The notes: generated by a model from the letters alone, not told the origin. A DNA stretch of 11,348 nt from JBEIJQ01 sp040380145 (GCA_040380145.1 JBEIJQ010000102.1:1-11348); one strand, 5' to 3'. Positions 1 through 7,026 are shown, counted from the stretch's first letter. Numbers and translations: made by a program.

Positions 1-19
1 ACCTCTGTTTCATTCGCCC

Positions 20-892
20 ATGGACCGCCACATCAATTTCCGCCACGTGTTCGGATTGATCATTCTGCTCAAGATCGTTTTGACGGGCAGTTTGGCCTAC
101 GCAGCCTACCATCAGTACCAAACACCGGAGGGCATCGCGTGGCACCCGCAGTTTTTCTGGTTTTTCCTTGTGGGCTTTTTTGCCCAGTTGGTGGACGGTG
201 CCTTGGGGATGGCCTATGGAGTTACCTGTTCGTCGCTGTTGCTGGCCTTGGGCATACCGCCGGCGGCGACTTCGGCCAATGTGCACATCGCCAAGGTGTA
301 CACGGCGGGTGTTTCGGGGATGTCGCACCTGCTGTTCAAAAACGTGGACAAGACCCTGCTGATCAAATTGTCGATCGGCGGGGTCTTGGGCGCGGTGCTG
401 GGCACCTACCTGTTGACCGACGTGCTGGACGGTAAGATGATCAAGCCGTTCATCTCGCTGTACCTGTTGTTTTTGGGCGTGCGTATCCTGTACAGGAGCT
501 ACAAAAAATCGGCGCCCGTGGAAACGGTGAAGCGCGGCGAGGGCGTATTGGGCTTCATCGGCGGCACCTTCGACGCGATCGGCGGCGGCGGTTGGGGGCC
601 GATCGTGACCAGCAATCTCTTGGACAAGTCCAACTCGCCCCGCGAAATCATCGGATCGGTGAACACGGCCGAGTTCTTTATGGCCCTTGCCTGCAGCGGC
701 ATCTTGATCCACACCAACGGAGTAGAGCACTGGTCGGTCATGGGGGCTCTGATTTTGGGTGGCATCCTGGCCGCTCCGCTGGGCGCATGGCTGGTGCGTT
801 TCGTGGAGCCCACGACCATCATGCGCTTGGCCGGGGCGTTGATCGTGGGCCCGTCCGTTTGGGCAGTGTACGGCGCTTGGTGGCCGAAGTGA
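20..892 (+). CDS. TSUP-family (TauE/SafE) membrane exporter
   Basis: This is a 290-residue polytopic membrane protein of the TauE/SafE (TSUP) family, whose members export sulfite, sulfoacetate or related organosulfur anions across the inner membrane. I see about eight to nine hydrophobic segments, at roughly residues 10-30, 46-60, 70-82, 115-135, 142-159, 174-192, 215-232, 238-258 and 266-287. The two pseudo-symmetric halves each carry the family's Asp/Gly-rich signature: VDGALGMAYG at residues 58-67 and FDAIGGGGWGP at 184-194. Length is normal for the family and the stop codon is in the window. The ATG at position 20 gives a short polar N-terminus before the first helix, but only 19 upstream bases are visible, so neither promoter nor ribosome site can be judged. 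It converges on the nuclease-like gene with only 15 bases between stop codons. The substrate cannot be read from the sequence; sulfite export is the default family guess. Confidence 0.92.
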   Translation: MDRHINFRHVFGLIILLKIVLTGSLAYAAYHQYQTPEGIAWHPQFFWFFLVGFFAQLVDGALGMAYGVTCSSLLLALGIPPAATSANVHIAKVYTAGVSGMSHLLFKNVDKTLLIKLSIGGVLGAVLGTYLLTDVLDGKMIKPFISLYLLFLGVRILYRSYKKSAPVETVKRGEGVLGFIGGTFDAIGGGGWGPIVTSNLLDKSNSPREIIGSVNTAEFFMALACSGILIHTNGVEHWSVMGALILGGILAAPLGAWLVRFVEPTTIMRLAGALIVGPSVWAVYGAWWPK

Positions 893-907
893 TCTTTTGG
901 GGGAGAA

Positions 908-1399
908 TCAGCGCACCTCGATCGTGGCCTCCACATGGAGCCGCACCCCGTGCCTCCTGAAAAACCTGGTTTTTTCGCTCGCCTCCAACACTTGGAAGCG
1001 AGGGTGGCACTTGTTGCAAGCAAACGCTTTGCGGTGCCTGAATTCGGCGATGTCGTGGGTAGCCTTGAAAATTTCGATCGTGGATTCCAGCTGCTCGATG
1101 GCCTTTGCCGTCCAATATCTCCTTTGATCCTTCAATTCCACGAAATATAGGTGTCGGGAGGTGGTCAAAATGCCGTCGCACCTCCCCTGTCCGGGCAATT
1201 CGTTGTGCTTGATTACGCAGTTGTCCACGGGCGTGAAGGTCAATCCCAAGCCGCTTTTGTTGATTACCTCTGCGACCCAATTTCGGGGATTTTCCAAATC
1301 GCTGTACGCCGGCGACACGCCCTCTGGATCGCAAAGGCCGAAACGGGTGTCGTGACGCTCCGGCTCCCGACAATTGTTGCGCAAAAAATCCAGGCTCAT
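908..1399 (-). CDS. Small PD-(D/E)XK nuclease-like protein paired with ATPase
   Basis: This 163-residue protein is not one I can name, but it carries a PD-(D/E)XK-type core. Asp75 (RCDGIL) is followed after 12 residues by Glu88-Leu-Lys90 (YFVELK), then a helix with Gln103 (EQLEST). An upstream helix contains Glu44 (WVAEV). This E...D-x12-ExK...QxL order matches restriction-endonuclease-fold nucleases. The C-terminal third has a CNKCHPRFQ block (Cys128, Cys131, His132) and then basic residues, which could bind metal or nucleic acid. There are no membrane segments or signal peptide, so it should be cytoplasmic. Its ATG overlaps the stop of the ATPase gene in an ATGA (positions 1399-1396), so translation is probably coupled and the products probably form one complex. 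The likely role is cleaving nucleic acid under control of the ATPase, as in Septu-, Gabija- or OLD-like defence systems, but it is neither HNH nor TOPRIM. The gene call is firm, the fold likely, the role inferred. Confidence 0.8.
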   Translation of the reverse strand: MSLDFLRNNCREPERHDTRFGLCDPEGVSPAYSDLENPRNWVAEVINKSGLGLTFTPVDNCVIKHNELPGQGRCDGILTTSRHLYFVELKDQRRYWTAKAIEQLESTIEIFKATHDIAEFRHRKAFACNKCHPRFQVLEASEKTRFFRRHGVRLHVEATIEVR

Positions 1400-2673
1400 A
1401 GTTCCGCTTCGATATCGAGCAGGGCATCGAACTGATCGTTGCCCAGTTTGAGCTGCCGGTTGAGGTAATTGTCGTCGGAAGGAATGCCGTACTCGGTGGG
1501 AAGTTTGGTGATCCGGCCCTGCCTTTCGTCCAACTGATAGATCTGAACGTCATCGGCTTTTACCAGGGCATTTTCGGGGACGATGCCGTAGAGTTTCGGC
1601 AAAAGTTCCTTTTTGCCCTTTTCCACGATCTGGTCCTTCAAATCAGCCGCTTGAATGGCCACGCTCAGAAAATTGATCAGATAAGGGCTGTGGGTCGTCA
1701 TGATCAACCGATTGGCATCGCCGAGGTTGTTGAACGCCAAAAGGCTGTGCAGGATCTGCTGCTGGGAGGTGGGAAAAAGGTTCTGCTCGGGCTCTTCGAC
1801 GATGTTGATGAAAGCGGTTTTATTGAATTTCGAAGTCAATACCGAAAGCGCGATTCTTCTTTGCTCCTCGGTGAAACTTTTATTGTGTAAAATTTCGTAA
1901 ATTTCTCTACGAAATTTATCCATTTCCTCACTGCTCATTGGCTCATTTGGTACCCCCGATTGATTTTTGACTGAATTGGCCAAATACCAAGAAACGAGAA
2001 ACAATGGAACAATAGATTGAAACCCAGACGAAGCATCTGATAATCTGATTTTATAGGGATCGCCTTTGATTTCGCCTTTGACGTAAACAATGTCAAACTG
2101 TTTATTGTAATCTATTTGAACATCATTGATCGGCAATGTGATTGTTCCTTTCAACTCAGCCAATGATTTGCCATATACGGAAACGAAATCCAACATTGCT
2201 TGTGATGTCAAAATCAGCGTTTTAGCATCTTTTACATTATCCAAAAAATTCCGTTCGGCCGGAACATACATCACTTGCGGCAATTGATACTCAATACTGT
2301 CTAATTTTGTAATTCCAAGCTCGCCATTTGCATATTTTATCCTAAAAGCAACGCCGATATAATCAATTTCAGTGGTATCGAACATTCCACCTTTGGGATG
2401 ATAATAATTTTCGATTCTATGGTATGCCAAAAGTTTGAGGAACCTATTTTTTTGAGTGAACCATTTAGAATCGTAGTCGCCACGCACCAAGGCTTTTTCC
2501 AACCATACAAAAGTCGATATCAATTTAGCCACCGTGCTTTTGCCCGATCCTTGATTGCCAATCAATAAAGTCACCTTTTTGATGTCCATCCATTCTTCGG
2601 TACTTCCATCAGGCATTGTATCCTTGAAGCCTTCTTTGATAGGGCCAAAATTCTTGATTTTTATTTTGCTCAT
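1396..2673 (-). CDS. OLD/RecF-like AAA (ABC-type) ATPase, putative defence ATPase
   Basis: This 425-residue cytoplasmic ATPase has the SMC/RecF/OLD-type ABC fold. The N-terminus (KIKIKNFGPIKEG) is the usual first strands of AAA_15/AAA_21 proteins. Walker A is GNQGSGKST at residues 39-47, a signature-like LSDASSGFQS lies at 211-220, Walker B is FINIVEEPEQNLFP at 288-301 with catalytic Glu, and the H-loop is THSPYLI at 327-333. The insertion between Walker A and signature (about 160 residues) is short, with no long coiled coil, so this is neither SMC nor Rad50. No TOPRIM domain follows; the nuclease function seems instead to be in the downstream overlapping gene. The ATG at 2673 begins directly at the conserved N-terminus; no strong Shine-Dalgarno is visible, as is common in Bacteroidota. 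Base composition is odd: codons before about position 1870 (reading leftwards) are AT-rich, later ones nearer host composition. The family resembles the ATPases of Septu, PARIS and Gabija; the function is inferred. Confidence 0.9.
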   Translation of the reverse strand: MSKIKIKNFGPIKEGFKDTMPDGSTEEWMDIKKVTLLIGNQGSGKSTVAKLISTFVWLEKALVRGDYDSKWFTQKNRFLKLLAYHRIENYYHPKGGMFDTTEIDYIGVAFRIKYANGELGITKLDSIEYQLPQVMYVPAERNFLDNVKDAKTLILTSQAMLDFVSVYGKSLAELKGTITLPINDVQIDYNKQFDIVYVKGEIKGDPYKIRLSDASSGFQSIVPLFLVSWYLANSVKNQSGVPNEPMSSEEMDKFRREIYEILHNKSFTEEQRRIALSVLTSKFNKTAFINIVEEPEQNLFPTSQQQILHSLLAFNNLGDANRLIMTTHSPYLINFLSVAIQAADLKDQIVEKGKKELLPKLYGIVPENALVKADDVQIYQLDERQGRITKLPTEYGIPSDDNYLNRQLKLGNDQFDALLDIEAEL

Positions 2674-2745
2674 AAAAACTTGATTACGGATATTTTAAGT
2701 GCAATCGGATTGATTGTTTTGATTTTTGATCAATACATCGGATTC

Positions 2746-2763
2746 GTGAAAGTGAAAGTGAAA
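2746..2763. repeat. Three tandem GTGAAA hexamers
   Basis: Three perfect copies of GTGAAA lie head to tail about 75-90 bases upstream of the ATPase start codon. On the minus strand they read as TTTCAC repeats. They may be a small regulatory iteron or a chance simple repeat. Confidence 0.6.
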
Positions 2764-2905
2764 TTACTGTTCAAAATACAAAAATCAAATTGTAAAGATT
2801 GAACCACAGGAAGGAAGCGGTACATTTCTGTCATCGATAACCAATAAGACAATCAATGACGTTGCGCCTGTATGAAGTCACAAAATGCCAACACATCTAG
2901 GGTTG

Positions 2906-2913
2906 CAAAGATA
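2906..2913 (-). promoter_or_regulatory. Candidate Bacteroidota -7 box (TATCTTTG) for the ATPase operon
   Basis: The minus strand reads TATCTTTG followed by CAACCC, an exact match to the TAnnTTTG -7 element recognised by the Bacteroidota primary sigma factor. No clear TTTG -33 box is seen at the usual 17-23 base spacing upstream. If used, transcription would start near 2899 and leave a leader of about 225 bases before the ATPase ATG at 2673. Confidence 0.35.
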
Positions 2914-2930
2914 ATCATAATTTGGACAAT

Positions 2931-2960
2931 CCCCCCGCTCCCCCACCCCCAAAAAAGCCC
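2931..2960 (-). other. Canonical G-quadruplex motif upstream of ggt
   Basis: On the plus strand there are C runs of six (2931-2936), five (2940-2944), five (2946-2950) and three (2958-2960). The minus strand therefore has four G runs of at least three, separated by loops of 7, 1 and 3 bases, which fits the G3+N1-7 quadruplex rule. The tract lies 29 bases upstream of the ggt start, immediately before its possible -7 box. Confidence 0.55.
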
Positions 2961-2968
2961 TACCTTTC
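2961..2968 (+). promoter_or_regulatory. Weak candidate -7 box (TACCTTTC) for ggt
   Basis: TACCTTTC matches seven of eight positions of the TAnnTTTG consensus and would give a leader of roughly 15-20 bases before the ATG at 2989. No TTTG -33 box lies at normal spacing, because that position is filled by the C-rich tract, so this is tentative. Confidence 0.3.
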
Positions 2969-2988
2969 CTGCCCAAAAACCGACCGAT

Positions 2989-4674
2989 ATGACGATCCGA
3001 ACCTTGATCTTTCTGTTGTGTACGCCAGCTTGGCTGCTCGGACAACGGCCCGAAACCGGTTATACCATCGGCAAGCGGGTGTTGGCGGAACGGGCGGCCG
3101 TTGCCTCTGCCCATCCCGAGGCGACGCGGGCGGGCATCGAAATCCTGCGGCGCGGCGGCAACGCCTTCGACGCGGCCATCGCCGTGCAGTTGGCCCTCGC
3201 GGTGGTGTACCCCCGGGCCGGGAACCTGGGCGGCGGCGGCTTCATGGTGGCCCGTACCGCGGACGGCCGCAGCCTGTCGTACGATTACCGCGAGACCGCT
3301 CCGGCCAAAGCCGCCCGCGACATGTACCTCGACGCAGCAGGCAACCCCGTGCCCGACCTCAGCGTCCGCGGACCGCTTGCGGCAGGAGTGCCGGGAACCG
3401 TCTCGGGGCTGTTCAGCATGCACGCCCACGCCAAACTGCCCTTTTCCGATCTGATCGGACCGGCCATCAAACTGGCCGAAAATGGTTTCGTTCTCACGGC
3501 GGGCGATGCGGCCAGCCTCAACCGCTACCAGGATGTTTTTCAACAGACCAACGACCACCTGCCGGCTTTTGTCAAACCGGGCGGCTGGAAGAAGGGCGAT
3601 CGTTTGGTGCAGCCCGAACTGGCCGCGACGCTGCGCCGCATCCGCGACGAGGGCCGCAACGGCTTTTACGGCGGGGAAACGGCCCGACTGGTCGCCGCCC
3701 AAATGCGCCGAACGGGCGGGATCATGGACGAGGCCGATCTGGCGGCGTACACCACCCGCGAGCGGCCCGTTCTCGAGTTCGAGTACAAAGGGCACACGAT
3801 CCTTTCCATGGGGCCGCCCTCGAGCGGGGGCACGTGTTTGGCGGAATTGATGGGCATCACCTCGCATTTCCCGCTCGAACGATTCGGCTTCCACGATCCG
3901 AGGTCCATCCACCTGATGGTCGAAGCCGAGCGGCGGGCCTACGCCGACCGGGCCGCGCATCTCGGCGACCCCGACCACTGGAAGGTGCCGGGCGGACTGC
4001 TGTCGCCCCAATACTGGGCCGAGCGGGCCAAAACCGTTGATCAAGTAAGGGCCACGCCCAGCACGGGTGTGACGGCCGGCGACTTTGAGGGCGAACAGAC
4101 CACCCACCTCTCGGTGCTCGACGAGGAGGGCAACGCCGTTTCGGTCACCACCACGCTCAACTCCAACTACGGCTGCAAGGTGGTGGTCCAAGGCACGGGC
4201 TTTTTGCTCAACAACGAAATGGATGATTTCAGCATCAAGCCGGGCTTGCCCAACCAGTTCGGACTCGTGGGCGCAGAAGCCAACGCCATCGCCCCGGGCA
4301 AGCGAATGCTCAGTTCGATGACCCCGACCATCGTGCTGGACAGCGCCGGGCGGATCAAAATGGTCGTGGGCACCCCGGGCGGGGCCACCATCATCACCAG
4401 CGTTTTCCAGGTCGTGCACAATGTGCTGACCTTTGGGATGGACCTCGACCGGGCGGTCAACGCCCCGCGGTTCCACCACCAATGGCTGCCCGATCAGATT
4501 TTCGTGGAAAAAGGCGCTTTCCCCAGAAAAACGGTCCAAAAACTGGAGGCCATGGGGCACCGGGTGGTCGTCCGCGAAAACATCGGCCTCGTGGACGCCA
4601 TCCTAGTACGCGAAGACGGCCGCATCGAAGCCGTCGGCGATGGCCGGGGCGACGATGCGGCCGCCGGTTACTGA
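2989..4674 (+). CDS. ggt: Gamma-glutamyltransferase (exported, autoprocessed)
   Basis: This 561-residue protein is a gamma-glutamyltranspeptidase, which hydrolyses glutathione and other gamma-glutamyl compounds or transfers the glutamyl group to amino acids or peptides outside the cytoplasm. It is an Ntn hydrolase made as one chain and cut into two subunits. The nucleophile is the first Thr of TTHLSV, residue 371, which would start the small subunit. Other family residues are present: Arg101 in YRETAP (substrate carboxylate), Asp413 in NNEMDDF, Ser442-Ser443 in MLSSMTP (oxyanion region) and Gly464-Gly465 in GTPGGA. I chose the ATG at 2989 because a hydrophobic signal peptide (TLIFLLCTPAWLLG) follows at once and mature sequence begins near residue 20. 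An in-frame ATG at 2872 would add 39 Pro-rich residues across the C-run tract and is unlikely. Length is normal. It converges on htpG with a gap of 23 bases, in which I see no terminator hairpin. Confidence 0.96.
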   Translation: MTIRTLIFLLCTPAWLLGQRPETGYTIGKRVLAERAAVASAHPEATRAGIEILRRGGNAFDAAIAVQLALAVVYPRAGNLGGGGFMVARTADGRSLSYDYRETAPAKAARDMYLDAAGNPVPDLSVRGPLAAGVPGTVSGLFSMHAHAKLPFSDLIGPAIKLAENGFVLTAGDAASLNRYQDVFQQTNDHLPAFVKPGGWKKGDRLVQPELAATLRRIRDEGRNGFYGGETARLVAAQMRRTGGIMDEADLAAYTTRERPVLEFEYKGHTILSMGPPSSGGTCLAELMGITSHFPLERFGFHDPRSIHLMVEAERRAYADRAAHLGDPDHWKVPGGLLSPQYWAERAKTVDQVRATPSTGVTAGDFEGEQTTHLSVLDEEGNAVSVTTTLNSNYGCKVVVQGTGFLLNNEMDDFSIKPGLPNQFGLVGAEANAIAPGKRMLSSMTPTIVLDSAGRIKMVVGTPGGATIITSVFQVVHNVLTFGMDLDRAVNAPRFHHQWLPDQIFVEKGAFPRKTVQKLEAMGHRVVVRENIGLVDAILVREDGRIEAVGDGRGDDAAAGY

Positions 4675-4697
4675 GGCCGTCCACGAAGTCGGAGCGG

Positions 4698-6563
4698 TCA
4701 GATGTGGTCCACGCTGCGCTTGATGAAGGCCGACAGTTCGCTGCCCTTCAGCATGTTTTGGTGCAGACGGGCAAGGTCAAACAGGTATTGCAGGGCCTCG
4801 GTGCGCTTGGACTCGTCCTCGATCCGGAGGATTTTTTGGGCAAAGACCGGGTGGTTGGTGTTGACCACGAGGTTGTAGGAATCGGGGAAACCCATGTCCT
4901 GTCCCTGCATGGCGTACATTTCGCGCATGCGGCGCATGAACTCGGGCTTGGTGATCACCACTGGCTGCTCTTCGGGCGACAGCGCCTTGGTTTCCACGCG
5001 GCCCATGCCGTCGCCCATCAACTGCTTGAACCAGCCCTCCAGGGATTGGACGTCAGACTCTGCGAGCACCGATTCGGCAGGCGTGTCCTTGGCGATCAGG
5101 TGGCTGGCCGTGTCGGCGTCCACGCGCACGAAAGAGGATTTTTCGAGGGTGTGCTCGAGTTTCTGCAAAAAGTGGGGATCGATCAGCGGCTGGTCGAAAA
5201 GCAGCACATCGTAGCCCAGTCCGCGCGCGCCCTGGATGTACAGGTCCTGGTCGTGGAGGTTGCTGGCGTACAGGTACACGAGCTTGTCGTTTTTGTCGGT
5301 CTGGTTTTCCTTGATCTTTTCGCGGAATTCATCAAGGGTAAAAAACTGGTTTTCCGTGTTTTCGAGCAGGAAGAATTTTTTGGCCCTGTCGAAAAACTTG
5401 TCCTCGGTGAGCATCCCGTACTTGACGAAAATGTTCATGGCCTCCCATTTCTCGGTGAAGGCGGGGCGGTCGGTGCGGAACAGTTCGTCGAGCTTGTCGG
5501 CGACCTTGAGGGTAATGTACTCGGTGATCTGCTTGACGCTGCGGTCGGCCTGCAGATAGCTGCGGGAGACGTTGAGCGGGATGTCCGGCGAATCGATGAT
5601 ACCGTGCAAGAGGGTCAGGAACTCCGGCACGATCTCGCGCACATTGTCGGTCACAAACACCTGGTTGCTGTACAGTTGGATCTTGTTGCGCTGCATTTCG
5701 ACGCCCCTTTCTGGCTGCGGGAAATACAGCACGCCCGTGAGGTTGAAGGGATAGTCGATGTTCAGATGGATCCAAAACAGCGGCTCGGGGCCGTAAGGGT
5801 ACAGTTCGCGGTAAAACTGCTTGTAATCCTCGGCGTTCAGTTCGCCGGGCTGGCGTTTCCAGATCGGCCGGGGATTGTTGACGATGTTGGGCACCTCCAC
5901 GGAAACTGCCGTTTTGTCATCCCCTTCGCCCTCGTAGGTCGTTTCGGTGCGGGTGCCGAACTGGATTTCCACGGGCAGGAACTTGCAGTATTTTTCCAGC
6001 AGGTCCTCGATGCGCTTTTTGTCGAGGAACTCGCGGCTTTCCTCCGAGATGTGCAGCACCACATCGGTTCCGCGGGCGGACTTGTCGGAGGGGTGCAGTT
6101 CGTATTCGGGCTCGCCGCGGCAGACCCAGCGGACGGCGGGGGCGTCGGTTTTCCACGATTTGGTCACCACTTCCACTTCGCCCGAGACCATGAAGGCCGA
6201 ATAGAAACCGAGGCCGAAATGGCCGATGATGTTGGCGTCGTCGCCACTGTATTTTTCCAAGAACTCTTTGGCGGAAGAGAACGCCACTTCGCTGAGATAT
6301 TTGCGGGTCTCCTCCTCGGTCATACCGATGCCTTTGTCGCGGATGGTCAGGGTGCCTTTGTCCTCGTCCAACAGGATTTCCACGGTGCAGTCGCCCAGTT
6401 CGCCGGTCACCTCGCCGCGCGAAGACAGTGCGCGCAGCTTCGTGGTGGCGTCTATGGCGTTCGAAACCAGTTCGCGCAGGAAAATCTCTTGGTCGGAATA
6501 CAAGAACCTTTTGATGATGGGAAAAATGTTCTCCGTCTGGACCGAAATAGTACCTTTTTGCAT
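4698..6563 (-). CDS. htpG: Molecular chaperone HtpG (bacterial Hsp90)
   Basis: This 621-residue protein is HtpG, the cytosolic ATP-dependent Hsp90 dimer that helps fold and remodel client proteins under stress. The N-terminal GHKL ATPase (about 1-215) has Glu31 and Asn35 in LRELVSNAIDA, Asp76 in DKGIGM, and the lid glycine motif GHFGLGF at 114-120. The middle domain (about 230-480) has the NVSR loop with Arg334, which contacts ATP gamma-phosphate in this family. The C-terminal dimerisation domain ends without the eukaryotic MEEVD tail, as expected. The ATG at 6563 gives the typical Bacteroidota beginning MQKG; an in-frame TTG at 6590 would add nine residues not conserved in the family. Length is close to that of E. 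coli HtpG. No CIRCE-type inverted repeat or clear TAnnTTTG box is visible upstream, so its heat regulation cannot be read from this sequence. Confidence 0.98.
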   Translation of the reverse strand: MQKGTISVQTENIFPIIKRFLYSDQEIFLRELVSNAIDATTKLRALSSRGEVTGELGDCTVEILLDEDKGTLTIRDKGIGMTEEETRKYLSEVAFSSAKEFLEKYSGDDANIIGHFGLGFYSAFMVSGEVEVVTKSWKTDAPAVRWVCRGEPEYELHPSDKSARGTDVVLHISEESREFLDKKRIEDLLEKYCKFLPVEIQFGTRTETTYEGEGDDKTAVSVEVPNIVNNPRPIWKRQPGELNAEDYKQFYRELYPYGPEPLFWIHLNIDYPFNLTGVLYFPQPERGVEMQRNKIQLYSNQVFVTDNVREIVPEFLTLLHGIIDSPDIPLNVSRSYLQADRSVKQITEYITLKVADKLDELFRTDRPAFTEKWEAMNIFVKYGMLTEDKFFDRAKKFFLLENTENQFFTLDEFREKIKENQTDKNDKLVYLYASNLHDQDLYIQGARGLGYDVLLFDQPLIDPHFLQKLEHTLEKSSFVRVDADTASHLIAKDTPAESVLAESDVQSLEGWFKQLMGDGMGRVETKALSPEEQPVVITKPEFMRRMREMYAMQGQDMGFPDSYNLVVNTNHPVFAQKILRIEDESKRTEALQYLFDLARLHQNMLKGSELSAFIKRSVDHI

Positions 6564-6577
6564 AATAGCCGTGCAGT

Positions 6578-6597
6578 ATTTTTTTGTCAAAAAAAAT
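6578..6597. repeat. T7-GTC-A8 inverted repeat in the htpG leader
   Basis: ATTTTTTT, the loop GTC and then AAAAAAAAT form an A/T-only hairpin of seven to eight pairs, 15 bases upstream of the htpG ATG. It could bend DNA or form a weak RNA stem in the htpG leader. Confidence 0.5.
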
Positions 6598-6751
6598 GTC
6601 GGACGGGCTTTGGCAAACCCCGTACCGAAGGGCCGCGGGCGACAAAATGACAGTTGGCCGCTGTTGGAGAAGCGCCTACCAACTCCATTTCGGTCGAAAA
6701 TCCTTTTTCCAAAATGAAAATTGGAGGATATTGAGTAAAGATTAAAAAATA

Positions 6752-6793
6752 TTTTTTTTATAAAAAATTGATATTTATTTTTTTATAAAAAAA
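6752..6793. repeat. Two copies of a self-palindromic T-tract/ATAA-tract element
   Basis: The 15-base word TTTTTTTATAAAAAA occurs at 6753-6767 and again at 6778-6792, 25 bases apart start to start. The core TTTTTTATAAAAAA is a perfect palindrome. The two copies sit in the most AT-rich part of the intergenic region and could be curved DNA, an UP-like element or a nucleoid-protein site. The roughly 2.5-turn spacing would place them about half a turn out of phase. Confidence 0.65.
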
Positions 6794-6885
6794 CACATAC
6801 AGAATGCCGAACGCCGATCCAACGACGGGTTTTGCCGCGTCATTTTGTTCAAAAAAATCAACGGCATTGCCTTGCGATCATTTCA

Positions 6886-6908
6886 TTTTTCCCCAAAAAT
6901 GGGAAGAA
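6886..6908. other. Possible short hairpin
   Basis: TTTTTCCC (6886-6893) can pair with GGGAAGAA (6901-6908) across a seven-base loop, with one G-U pair. No T tract follows on the plus strand, so it is not a convincing terminator, and it may be chance. Confidence 0.25.
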
Positions 6909-6998
6909 TGGGCAATTCACCGTTTGCAAGGAAGGCGTGATCCGACTTATCCGCAATGAAATAAGGCCTTTCGGTATTTTTCAAAATGGTTGAAGGGT

Positions 6999-7026
6999 TT
7001 TGATTTGGAAAAAAAAATTACTTTTG
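6999..7026 (+). promoter_or_regulatory. Bacteroidota-type promoter for the giant secreted protein
   Basis: TACTTTTG at 7019-7026 exactly matches the TAnnTTTG -7 element. A TTTG at 6999-7002 sits 16 bases upstream, slightly shorter than the usual -33 spacing; a second TTTG at 7004-7007 is closer still. Transcription would begin about 7030-7035, leaving a leader of around 25 bases before the ATG at 7057. Confidence 0.5.

Larger units (their letters stand above)
2674..2988. other. Intergenic region between ATPase operon and ggt
   Basis: This 315-base stretch separates two divergent genes and I see no convincing gene in it. The left part (2674-2870) is AT-rich like the ATPase gene and holds three tandem GTGAAA units (2746-2763) and the palindrome TTGATCAA (2726-2733). 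The right part holds an exact minus-strand TAnnTTTG box (2906-2913), a run of C blocks (2931-2960), and a near-match plus-strand box just before ggt (2961-2968). Both promoters of the divergent pair should lie here. Confidence 0.8.

Noticed and set aside
893..907. Terminator between the convergent TSUP and nuclease-like genes
   Set aside because: Only 15 bases separate the stops and no stem with a T tract is visible.
2730..2834. A 34-codon minus-strand ORF in the ATPase leader
   Set aside because: It has no clear ribosome site, domain or membrane segment, and could be chance in AT-rich DNA; not enough to call a gene.
2872..2988. N-terminal extension of ggt from an upstream in-frame ATG
   Set aside because: It would place a Pro-rich 39-residue tail in front of a clear signal peptide and cross the C-run tract and promoter candidate; the ATG at 2989 fits better.
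2878..4560. A 560-codon minus-strand frame antisense to ggt
   Set aside because: Antisense shadow of a complete gamma-glutamyltransferase; no domain is recognisable.
6564..6590. Nine-residue TTG-initiated extension of HtpG
   Set aside because: HtpG proteins of this phylum begin at MQKG, and the extension overlaps the A/T hairpin.
4482..6650. A 722-codon open frame on the plus strand, antisense to htpG
   Set aside because: Its product is a low-complexity His/Val/Gly-rich shadow with no domain, while the opposite strand encodes a complete, motif-perfect HtpG. GC-rich codon bias keeps stops out of the antisense frame.
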